Positions 1 through 7,012 of a stretch of DNA of 10,984 nt are shown piece by piece (positions within the stretch are counted from its first letter, which is position 1; every line of letters begins with the position of its first letter). A model generated the notes under the pieces. That model saw only the letters and a program-made list of their open reading frames with translations, was not told the origin of the DNA and ran no database searches. Source of the DNA: an uncultured Opitutales bacterium (GTDB taxonomy: Bacteria > Verrucomicrobiota > Verrucomicrobiia > Opitutales > UBA2995); assembly GCA_937920335.1 (NCBI GenBank), contig CALGUT010000887.1:1-10984 (forward strand), read 5' to 3'. A program made the position numbers and the translations under genes.

Positions 1-2
1 TC

Positions 3-1250
3 AGGCCTTGGTTGGTCTGGTCTGCCTTACCGTTTGCCGGTATATTCTGGATGACATTTACGACTCCGGATTTCGAGGTAACCGGTCGGCTGGTTTATGC
101 CTATTTGATGTATTTTCTCCTAATGGGGATATACACGGTAAACAACGTTCCTTATTGCGCCCTGAATGGGGTTATGACTGGTGATATCGATGAAAGGACC
201 AGTATTTCCACATTCCGCTTCGTCGCTGTCACCATAGTTACATTCATTGTTCAAGGATTGACGCTGCCATTGGTTTCTAAATTCGGGCAAGGGGATAATG
301 GAAAAGGCTGGTCAATTACGATCGGTATATTTGCCGCGATAACGGTGGTCCTCTTTCTTATTAGTTTTCTAAGTGTTAAAGAGAGGGTGGCACCGGATCC
401 GAATCAGCAGTCGTCTGCAAAGCAGGACGTCAAGGATGCGTTCGGTAATCGATCCTGGGTCATCCTGTTTATCGCCACGTTGATGTTGTTTATTATGTTA
501 GTGGTTCGGGGCGGAACGATGCCGCTATTCATGTCTACGTCTGTGGACATGGATGCCATGTATGTATTCTTAAAGAGCTACAACTTGTTCATCCCCAGCG
601 ACGGTCAGTTGTCACTGGGGCAAACCTTCCTCAATGCATTTGGCTTGTTGGCAGAAGAAGATCAATCAAACGTATCGAGTGTCACCTATGGCTTCTTGGG
701 TATGGTGGCTACCGTTGTAACGATCTTTGGGGTCTTTTCATCGAAGCCTCTTTCTCAGCTGATCGGTAAACGGGCTTTGTTCAGCGTGTGTTTGTTTTTC
801 AATGCGTTAGCCACGCTTTGGTTACTCATTATCGATCCGAACAATATCGACCTTTTGTTCCTTCAGGGAATCGCCTGGGGACTTACTTGGGGCCCAACGA
901 TTCCTTTGCTGTGGTCCATGATTGGAGATGCCGCCGATTACTCTGAATGGAAGACCGGTCGTCGGGCCACGGGATTCGTATTTGCCGGAATCGTCTTTGC
1001 ATTGAAAGCGGGCTTGGGTTTTGGGGGCTTCGTAAGTGGCATGCTATTATCTATATATGGCTATGAATCGGGAAGCGAGTTGACCAGTTCTGCGCTCACG
1101 GGGATCCTGCACGTAGCTTCGATTTATCCCGCGCTCTTTATCTTGGCTGCCGCGATTACCCTCTTGTTCTATCCGATTACGAAGGAACTTAACTACCGAA
1201 TCGGTGATGAGTTGGCAGCTCGCCGAAAAGAACGAGAAGGAGAGACCTGA
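3..1250 (+). CDS. GPH-family sugar:cation symporter (MFS_2), 5' end missing
   Basis: Inner-membrane secondary transporter of the glycoside-pentoside-hexuronide:cation symporter family, which moves sugars or glycosides with Na+ or H+. The frame is open to the left edge: the codons before the first possible start (TTG at 12) read RPW, which matches the family's conserved RPWL segment after transmembrane helix 2, so the true start and roughly 100 residues lie outside the window. Numbering from the TTG, family signatures are PYCALNGVMTGDIDERT (47-63, cytoplasmic loop) and DAADYSEWKTGRRATG (306-321), and many hydrophobic segments are present. The loop after RGG (166-168) is long, about 50 residues (172-222) before the next membrane helix. 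The stop overlaps the next gene's start by one base (TGATG), indicating translational coupling. With GH8 and UxuA next door, a xyloside or uronide substrate is plausible, but the substrate cannot be read from sequence alone. Confidence 0.9.
   Translation, partial: RPWLVWSALPFAGIFWMTFTTPDFEVTGRLVYAYLMYFLLMGIYTVNNVPYCALNGVMTGDIDERTSISTFRFVAVTIVTFIVQGLTLPLVSKFGQGDNGKGWSITIGIFAAITVVLFLISFLSVKERVAPDPNQQSSAKQDVKDAFGNRSWVILFIATLMLFIMLVVRGGTMPLFMSTSVDMDAMYVFLKSYNLFIPSDGQLSLGQTFLNAFGLLAEEDQSNVSSVTYGFLGMVATVVTIFGVFSSKPLSQLIGKRALFSVCLFFNALATLWLLIIDPNNIDLLFLQGIAWGLTWGPTIPLLWSMIGDAADYSEWKTGRRATGFVFAGIVFALKAGLGFGGFVSGMLLSIYGYESGSELTSSALTGILHVASIYPALFILAAAITLLFYPITKELNYRIGDELAARRKEREGET
1237..1242 (+). promoter_or_regulatory. 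Strong Shine-Dalgarno (AAGGAG) of the GH8 gene
   Basis: AAGGAG lies seven bases before the ATG at 1250, inside the last codons of the transporter gene. It fixes the start of the GH8 lipoprotein and fits coupled translation across the one-base TGATG overlap. It is the only good ribosome-binding site among the five genes of the likely operon; the others start with weak or no visible Shine-Dalgarno sequences. Confidence 0.75.
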
Positions 1251-2461
1251 TGCGGGAAGTGCGGATTCATAGGTATCTTCTCGTAGGCTGTTGGGCGTTG
1301 GTTGTTGGCTGCGCAGTTCATGAATCGACCTCTTTAGAGGTGCCTGCACAAAGGAATTTATTCAGTGAATACCTCGGGAAATCAGACTCTGAGGTTGAGC
1401 AGAAGCTATTGGAAGCCTGGGATCACTACTTCAATGGCGATAAAGAGACTGAACGTGTCTATTATCCGGTCGGTGAAGATATGGCCTATATCTTTGATGT
1501 CGGAAATGGCGACGTTCGTTCGGAAGGTATTTCCTACGGAATGATGATCGCTGTTCAAATGGACAAACAGGACGAATTCAACCGTATTTGGAAATGGGCG
1601 GATACGTACATGCGCCAAACGTCAGGACCCTTGGAAGGTTTTTTCTCATGGCACTGTTCTAGAGATGGTAATCGATTAGATCAGGGCCCGGCCTCAGATG
1701 GTGAGGAATGGATTGCGATGGCTTTGTTTTTCGCAGCCCACCGTTGGGGTAATGGGGATGGGCTCTTTAATTACAGGGTAGAGGCCAACAAGGTACTGCA
1801 GGCAATGCTTCAGTTGCGACAAGAGCCAGAGGGTGATGTTGTTGCCATGTGGGATCGAGATGAAAAGATCATAAGGTTCGTGCCATTTAGGCAGTGGGCG
1901 CACGTCACGGACCCGTCCTATCATCTTCCCGCTTTTTACGAGCTTTGGGCGGAGTGGGCAGAGGCGGATCAGGCGTTTTGGTCGGATGCCGCAGAGGTAA
2001 GTCGTGAGTTCTTTAAGCAGGCCGCTCACCCTGAAACCGGCTTGATGGCTGACTATACTTACATGGATGGACAACCGTTTGTGCACAACGGACACGAGGA
2101 TTTTCGTTTCGATGCATGGAGAACCCTTTCCAATGTTGCGTTGGACTATACTTGGTGGAAAAAAGATCCCTGGCAGGTCGAACAAAGTAATCGTGTGCTG
2201 AAATTTCTAGGACAGATTGAAGGCGGGATTCCGAATCAGATGGAGCTCGATGGAACACCCTTGTCGGATTCTTCGTCGGGCGGATTGTATCATATGGCTG
2301 CGACGGCTGGGTTAGCTTCTGACAGAGAAGTGGCCATGGAATTCGTTCAAGCACTTTGGGACGCACCTTTCGAGGAGGGAGAATGGAGATACTATGATGG
2401 TATGCTCCATATATTAGCGCTATTGCAGGTAAGCGGTCGTTTTCAAATCTGGGGTCCCTAA
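1250..2461 (+). CDS. Glycoside hydrolase family 8 lipoprotein, Rex-like exo-oligoxylanase
   Basis: Inverting (alpha/alpha)6-barrel glycosidase of family GH8. Best match from memory is reducing-end xylose-releasing exo-oligoxylanase (Rex, EC 3.2.1.156), which removes xylose from the reducing end of xylo-oligosaccharides. The protein has 403 residues. Residues 1-21 form a lipoprotein signal with lipobox VVGC (Cys21). SEGISYGMMIAVQ holds the predicted general acid Glu92; ASDGEEWIAMALFFAAHRWG (148-167) is a family signature; DFRFDAWR (284-291) holds the predicted base Asp288. The Glu-Asp spacing of 196 is close to the 193 I recall for the Bacillus halodurans enzyme (E70/D263). The start is supported by AAGGAG and the TGATG overlap with the transporter. 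Odd points: Rex was first described as a non-lipidated enzyme, and the Leu-His-Pro loop I recall as enforcing exo action is not obvious near residues 340-348 (SSSGGLYHM). GH8 is secure; exact specificity (exo- or endo-xylanase, other beta-1,4-glycanase) is less so. Confidence 0.9.
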   Translation: MREVRIHRYLLVGCWALVVGCAVHESTSLEVPAQRNLFSEYLGKSDSEVEQKLLEAWDHYFNGDKETERVYYPVGEDMAYIFDVGNGDVRSEGISYGMMIAVQMDKQDEFNRIWKWADTYMRQTSGPLEGFFSWHCSRDGNRLDQGPASDGEEWIAMALFFAAHRWGNGDGLFNYRVEANKVLQAMLQLRQEPEGDVVAMWDRDEKIIRFVPFRQWAHVTDPSYHLPAFYELWAEWAEADQAFWSDAAEVSREFFKQAAHPETGLMADYTYMDGQPFVHNGHEDFRFDAWRTLSNVALDYTWWKKDPWQVEQSNRVLKFLGQIEGGIPNQMELDGTPLSDSSSGGLYHMAATAGLASDREVAMEFVQALWDAPFEEGEWRYYDGMLHILALLQVSGRFQIWGP

Positions 2462-2500
2462 GCCTTGATTTGGGCAGATTAATCCGTCTAAGTCCTTCAC

Positions 2501-3565
2501 ATGAAACTCGGCCTTGGACTCTATCGGCATATGCTGACTCGCGACAATTTTCGCTTCGCCAAACAGGCAGGAGCGACTCACATCGTTGCGCATTATGTCG
2601 ATTATTTCAAAGGAGGTGCTTTGAATAGTCGAGAGGATCAACCGACGGGTTCTCAACTGGGCTGGGGCTTGGCGGGGGATCCCAATGTGATTTGGTCATT
2701 TGAAGAGCTGGATCAAATCCGGAAAGAGGTCGAGTCGGAGGGGCTTGTGTTAGAAGCACTCGAGAATTTTGATCCCGCTCACTGGCACGATATTTTGTTG
2801 GATGGGCCTAAAAAAGAGCTCCAGATGGAGAATATCAAACGCCAGATTCGTAATGTTGGCAGAGCGGGAATTCCGATCTTCGGGTATAATTTTAGCTTGG
2901 CGGGCGTTGCTGGACGAGTAAAGGGGCCTTATGCGCGAGGCGGCGCGGAATCAGTTGGCATGGACGGTCCTGAAGATACCCCCATACCTCATGGAATGGT
3001 CTGGAATATGATTTACGATTCGGATGCGCCCGCCGGGAATATCCCGTCGATTACGCATGAGCGATTATGGGATCGGTTACGTTATTTCCTGGATGAAATT
3101 CTTCCGGTAGCGGAGGAGGTGGGTGTCAAGATGGCCGCGCATCCAGACGATCCTCCTTGTGAATTTGTGCGAGGCCAACCGCGACTCGTCTATCAGCCAC
3201 ACCTTTATCAAAAGCTTTTGGATCTGGTTCCCAGTGAAGCGAACACCTTGGAGTTTTGTATTGGTAGTTTGGCTGAGATGACTGAGGGAGATATTTACGA
3301 TACGGTCGATTCTTATAGTGCCCAAAAGAAGATCGGCTACATTCACTTTCGTAATGTGAGGGGTAAGGTGCCCACCTATAAAGAGACTTTTATTGATGAA
3401 GGAGACGTGGACATGATGCGCGTGCTCAAGATTTTGAAGAAAAACGGTTATGAGGGGGTGTTGATTCCGGATCACACGCCGCAGATGACTTGTGATGCTC
3501 CGTGGCATGCAGGTATGGCCTACGCTTTGGGATACCTGAAGGCTGCTCTCAGAGTATTGGATTGA
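2501..3565 (+). CDS. uxuA: Mannonate dehydratase (UxuA family)
   Basis: Cytoplasmic TIM-barrel enzyme of 354 residues, predicted to dehydrate D-mannonate to 2-keto-3-deoxygluconate (EC 4.2.1.8) in the glucuronate branch of hexuronate breakdown. Likely metal ligands, by analogy with characterised mannonate dehydratases (His, Cys, His, Asp): His214 in AAHPDDPP, Cys253 in EFCIGS, His282 in YIHFRNVRG and Asp324 in IPDHTPQM. It is shorter than the E. coli enzyme (about 390 residues), close to the short ManD forms, and starts with an atypical MKLGLGLYRHML. It belongs to a divergent subgroup, so a related aldonate substrate cannot be excluded. The gene lies 39 bases after the GH8 stop with no clear Shine-Dalgarno, and its stop overlaps the next start by one base. 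Next to a xylan-type hydrolase it fits use of (methyl)glucuronic acid side chains. The partners uxaC, uxuB and kdgK are not in the window. Confidence 0.87.
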   Translation: MKLGLGLYRHMLTRDNFRFAKQAGATHIVAHYVDYFKGGALNSREDQPTGSQLGWGLAGDPNVIWSFEELDQIRKEVESEGLVLEALENFDPAHWHDILLDGPKKELQMENIKRQIRNVGRAGIPIFGYNFSLAGVAGRVKGPYARGGAESVGMDGPEDTPIPHGMVWNMIYDSDAPAGNIPSITHERLWDRLRYFLDEILPVAEEVGVKMAAHPDDPPCEFVRGQPRLVYQPHLYQKLLDLVPSEANTLEFCIGSLAEMTEGDIYDTVDSYSAQKKIGYIHFRNVRGKVPTYKETFIDEGDVDMMRVLKILKKNGYEGVLIPDHTPQMTCDAPWHAGMAYALGYLKAALRVLD

Positions 3566-4812
3566 TGAAAGCGGTGCTTCGAGTCCTCTGCTTGGCGTTC
3601 AGTATTCTCTGCGTTTCGTGTGCAGACAAGCAACCCTCGGCTCCAGATTTTGGGACCGACTACCTTGTGTCGCAAAATATAGGAGACCCGGTAGAGGGGC
3701 TTCCCTGGATTACTGACCTTCATATCGCGGATTTGGATCAGGATGGTTTGTTGGACGTTATTGCTGCCGAGGGGCGTTTGAATAAGGTTATGTGGATCAG
3801 GCAGGTCGCAGTAAATGAATACGTAGAGCAGGTGATCGGGCAGCCAATTGCGGGGCCCTCTCATATCAAGACGGCCGATATTGATGCGGATGGGGATTTG
3901 GATGTCCTGGTAGCTGGCATGGGAATTGTGACGCCAAACAACGACAGCATTGGTTCGGTGGTTGTCATCGAGAATCGAGGCGAGGGTCGGTTTACGAATC
4001 GGACGTTAGTCGATAAGACCTATCGTGTAACGTATGTGGAAGCGGGCGATCTGGATGGGGATGGAGATCAAGATTTGGTGGTCGGAAAATTTGGGTACTT
4101 TGAAGGCGAAATTCAGTGGTTGGAGCAGGTAGGTCCTTGGGAGTTTAAGGCTCATACGCTGCTGGAGTTACCTGGTACGATTCACGCACCGATTGCTGAC
4201 ATCGATAATGACGGAGATGAGGATATACTGGCATTGGTGTCTCAGAATTGGGAAGATGTTTACCGGTTCGAAAACACCGGGGATGGTGATTTTTCGAGCA
4301 GTGTTATATATGGTTCAACGATCAAAGACTACGGTAGCAGCGGATTGACAGTCGCCGATTTGGATCAGGATGGAGATCTGGATCTTGTATACACGAACGG
4401 AGATGGTTTCGACTATGGTATACCGGGATCTCGCCCCTGGCATGGGGTTCAGTGGTTAGAAAATACAGCTGGCGGGACTTTCTCCTATCATCGACTCGGT
4501 GATTTTTCCGGCAGTTACAGTCCGGTCGTGGTCGATATAGAAGGTGATGGAGATCAGGATATACTGGCGGTGAGTGGGTTCAATGACTGGAGCACTGACG
4601 ATGCGGTTTCATTTCTGCTGTATGAAAATACGGGATCTGAGCGATTTGTGGCTCATGTGCTGGCTTATGCACCGACTCATTTGGTTGTTCTGGATGCGGC
4701 AGATATGGATGGGGATGGTGAAGTGGAGTTTGTGACTGGAGGCATGTACTTTTACCCTCCCTATAAGCACCTGAGCCGTGTCACTCTTTGGGATCGGAGC
4801 CCAACTCCCTGA
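3565..4812 (+). CDS. FG-GAP/VCBS seven-bladed beta-propeller lipoprotein
   Basis: Predicted exported lipoprotein of 415 residues, function unknown. I place the start at the ATG at 3565, not the upstream in-frame ATG at 3502: only the later start puts a lipoprotein signal at the N-terminus (MKAVLRVLCLAFSILCVSC, Cys19) and gives the TGATG one-base overlap with uxuA. The lipobox CVSC is slightly unusual, with Cys at -3. The rest is seven FG-GAP/VCBS-type units, each with a DxDxDG calcium-binding motif, starting at residues 56 (DLDQDG), 105 (DIDADG), 162 (DLDGDG), 212 (DIDNDG), 265 (DLDQDG), 324 (DIEGDG, second Asp replaced by Glu) and 380 (DMDGDG). The 49-59 residue spacing is that of integrin-like propeller blades. 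No catalytic motif and no ASPIC/UnbV C-terminal domain is visible. Such propellers often bind proteins or glycans. The TPR lipoprotein follows after three bases, so the two products probably act together. Confidence 0.88.
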   Translation: MKAVLRVLCLAFSILCVSCADKQPSAPDFGTDYLVSQNIGDPVEGLPWITDLHIADLDQDGLLDVIAAEGRLNKVMWIRQVAVNEYVEQVIGQPIAGPSHIKTADIDADGDLDVLVAGMGIVTPNNDSIGSVVVIENRGEGRFTNRTLVDKTYRVTYVEAGDLDGDGDQDLVVGKFGYFEGEIQWLEQVGPWEFKAHTLLELPGTIHAPIADIDNDGDEDILALVSQNWEDVYRFENTGDGDFSSSVIYGSTIKDYGSSGLTVADLDQDGDLDLVYTNGDGFDYGIPGSRPWHGVQWLENTAGGTFSYHRLGDFSGSYSPVVVDIEGDGDQDILAVSGFNDWSTDDAVSFLLYENTGSERFVAHVLAYAPTHLVVLDAADMDGDGEVEFVTGGMYFYPPYKHLSRVTLWDRSPTP

Positions 4813-4815
4813 TCT

Positions 4816-6570
4816 ATGATTAAGTTAAAGGCAGTCGTCGTGGGGTTAGTGGTGCTAATCGGTTGTTTACTGATCGTTGGATGCTCAGGCACTGGTGATG
4901 AGTCTAACGCTAGGGTATCAGCGGAGACACTGGACTTATCTACCTTCCCCTCTGCGCTGGCAGAAAGGATAGCCACCGAAGAATCAGCGCTCGAAGTTGA
5001 CTCTGAAGACGCGGGCGCACTTTTCAACTTGGGGCGAGTGTATCACGCGAATCGATTATACGGTAAAGCCGAAGCAGTTTATATTCATTATCTGAATACG
5101 GGAACTGGAAAAGAAGTTTCTAAAGCCCATTACTACCTGGCCGACATCGCTCGGAATAAAGGTGATTTGAATAAGGCGATCCGTCACCTTGAAGAAGTGG
5201 TCAGTCGCGAGAAGGCCTACGTCCCGGCGTATTTGAGCTTGGGGGAAAGCTTTTATAAGCTGAATCGAGTGGGGGAGGCATTGTTGGCTTATGAGAAGGT
5301 ATTGGCAGCTGATAGGAGCAATCCGTTTGCTGGCATCGCTATAGCGAGAGAGGCTCTCGAGCGTAACGACAGGGATCGAGCGATCGAGATTCTGGAGACC
5401 GTAGTGGCTGCTCATCCTGAGTTTTCTGAAGGCTTGGTGCTCTTGGCAAAATTAATGGACGCGAAAGGAATACCTGAACGAGCCGCGAAATTGAGAATCC
5501 AAAATAGCCGGGGGTGGGACCTTCCTCCGTTTGATCCCTGGCTCGAAGAGTTGGTGGACTTTTCTTTCGATGTGCAGGGACTCGGTTTTCTTTTTGAGGA
5601 TTTTAAGCGAGTGGGGGAAACTGAGCGCGCATTGTCCTATTTGGCGCGCATGCAAGAAATCGATCCGTCGAGTGCGACACCGCACCTATTGCGCGGAAGC
5701 CTTTTTTATGATCAGGAGCGAAGAGCGGAAGCTGAGAGCGAGTTATCTCAAGCGATTCGAAAAGGAGCCCCCACCGAACATGCTTACCCGTTGTTGGTCA
5801 AAACGCTCATAGAAATGGGGAAGCTAAATGCCGCAGAGGCGACTGCGTTGGAAGCTCTTTCGATAGATCCGAATATACCTATCCTTTGGGTTGCTCTGGG
5901 TGGTTTGGAGATCCAACGGCAGAATTTTGAAAAGGCGAAAGACTACCTATTAAAGGCCTACAAGCTTGACCCCGCCGATGGCTTTGTGAACCGCCTTTTG
6001 GTAGATCTCTATTCCAGGGACAACAACCTGCTGGACGTAGTAAAGCACCAGCAGGTCCTTTACGCTCTCTTTCCTGAAGATCTTGAGTTAATGGTATCTT
6101 TGGCTAAATCTTTTGGCGAACTTGACCAACCAGATCGGGCGGTAGAGCTCCTCAACAGGGCCATGGGAGTAAAACCGAACGATTCATCGATCCGGGCGCA
6201 ACTCATCGTTGCTCTTGAGAACGCAGGCAAACTCAGTTTTAGCCAAAGCGACTATGAAACGGCGATAATGTATTTTTCAGAAGCGATCCGGCTTGGGTCC
6301 GCCTCCCTGGAGTTATTTGGAGTTAAAACTCAGGCTCATATTCGCTCTGGACAACTCGACGAAGCCGAACAAACGGTTAAAAGGGTCCTATCAATGTATC
6401 CTGATCGCGCGTTTTTCTACTCAAATCTAGGGGATATTCAGGAAGCGAACGGGAAAATCGGAGAAGCGCGCAGGAGTTGGTCGACGGCATTGGACCTGAT
6501 CTCTGATACTGATCCTCCGGGGTTGCGGCAGGAATTGGAATCTAGACTGACGGTTTCGCCACTTGATTGA
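4816..6570 (+). CDS. TPR-repeat lipoprotein
   Basis: Predicted lipoprotein of 584 residues made almost wholly of tetratricopeptide repeats. Residues 1-23 are a hydrophobic signal ending in lipobox IVGC (Cys23). TPR-like units can be followed from about residue 65 to 565, for example 65-96, 102-133, 135-168, 170-202, 287-318, 320-352, 354-386, 422-455, 457-494 and 531-565, with the usual small/aromatic pattern (ALFNLGRVYHANRLYGKAEA; AYLSLGESFYKLNRVGEALL). A non-TPR linker with LPPFDPWLEEL (about 236-246) separates an N-terminal from a longer C-terminal array. The start is three bases after the propeller gene; no strong Shine-Dalgarno is seen. TPR arrays are protein- or ligand-binding scaffolds, and the SusD fold is itself TPR-based. 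From recall, TPR and FG-GAP/VCBS modules also occur fused in single proteins of Planctomycetes and Verrucomicrobia, which supports a functional link to the gene before it. Specific role unknown. Confidence 0.87.
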   Translation: MIKLKAVVVGLVVLIGCLLIVGCSGTGDESNARVSAETLDLSTFPSALAERIATEESALEVDSEDAGALFNLGRVYHANRLYGKAEAVYIHYLNTGTGKEVSKAHYYLADIARNKGDLNKAIRHLEEVVSREKAYVPAYLSLGESFYKLNRVGEALLAYEKVLAADRSNPFAGIAIAREALERNDRDRAIEILETVVAAHPEFSEGLVLLAKLMDAKGIPERAAKLRIQNSRGWDLPPFDPWLEELVDFSFDVQGLGFLFEDFKRVGETERALSYLARMQEIDPSSATPHLLRGSLFYDQERRAEAESELSQAIRKGAPTEHAYPLLVKTLIEMGKLNAAEATALEALSIDPNIPILWVALGGLEIQRQNFEKAKDYLLKAYKLDPADGFVNRLLVDLYSRDNNLLDVVKHQQVLYALFPEDLELMVSLAKSFGELDQPDRAVELLNRAMGVKPNDSSIRAQLIVALENAGKLSFSQSDYETAIMYFSEAIRLGSASLELFGVKTQAHIRSGQLDEAEQTVKRVLSMYPDRAFFYSNLGDIQEANGKIGEARRSWSTALDLISDTDPPGLRQELESRLTVSPLD

Positions 6571-6647
6571 GTTCGTTAGTAATGCGCAACGCATCTCAGG
6601 AATCTGGTAAACTTTCTTTGCCTATTCTGTGGCATATGCTAAGTCTG

Positions 6648-6664
6648 ACAGTCGGTAAGACTGT
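6648..6664 (+). terminator. Possible weak terminator or mRNA-end hairpin of the operon
   Basis: ACAGTC-GGTAA-GACTGT is a perfect six-base-pair stem with a five-base loop, 77 bases after the TPR gene stop. It is followed by ATGATTTCTAG rather than a clean T-run, so it would be a poor intrinsic terminator. It is the only hairpin of this kind before the TTGACA hexamer. It may instead be an RNA-stabilising end or chance. Confidence 0.25.
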
Positions 6665-6752
6665 ATGATTTCTAGTGTTTCGGTATGAGTTTTGGGGTCC
6701 AGGGTTCTATTTTAATTGGAGGCTTTTATATGTTGACAGGCAACGACTAAGG

Positions 6753-6772
6753 CGAATGGTACTGTCCATTCG
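6753..6772. promoter_or_regulatory. CGAATGG-N6-CCATTCG inverted repeat, possible operator or leader hairpin
   Basis: A perfect 7+7 base inverted repeat around TACTGT begins 14 bases after an exact TTGACA (6733-6738). If TTGACA is a -35 element, the repeat covers the place where the -10 would lie, as expected of a repressor operator; the best -10-like hexamer there (TACTGT, 6760-6765, preceded by TGG) is spaced 21 bases and is weak. As RNA it would form a hairpin starting two bases after the mini-ORF stop, with a short T-run (6780-6784) downstream. Regulatory function is inferred, not shown. Confidence 0.3.
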
Positions 6773-7012
6773 ATTTCAGTTTTTGAAAATATTTTCTTGG
6801 AAGAGGTTGGAATCACAAGCCACGGATTGAAAACGCATCTCAATTTGTAGCAAAGGATCTAATAAACCTGATATTACTTCTCAATGAAAGTTTAGAGAAA
6901 ATACCCTATCATTGGGGTAATTTAACTACACTACAAAGTAACCACTTCGCGCTACAACGCCCCCGGCCTGAATAGAATCGAGAGCAGCCCTAACGAGCCT
7001 GTTCCCATTCAC

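Noticed and set aside
12..14. TTG at 12 as the true start of the symporter
   Set aside because: The frame is open to the window edge and the preceding codons (RPW) match the conserved family segment; the N-terminal helices are missing, so the gene is truncated by the window.
1694..2366. Long reverse-strand open frames within the GH8 gene
   Set aside because: They have no recognisable domain and lie wholly inside a clear GH8 coding sequence on the + strand.
3502..3564. Upstream in-frame ATG at 3502 as start of the propeller gene
   Set aside because: It would put 21 non-hydrophobic residues ahead of the lipoprotein signal and overlap uxuA by 64 bases; the ATG at 3565 gives a clean signal peptide and a TGATG junction.
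6685..6750. 21-codon ORF (ATG at 6685) extending the mini-ORF upstream
   Set aside because: No ribosome-binding site before this ATG and no recognisable sequence; only the shorter form from 6730 has a good one.
6902..6919. TACCC/GGGTA inverted repeat
   Set aside because: Five base pairs with an eight-base loop is expected by chance in an AT-rich spacer.
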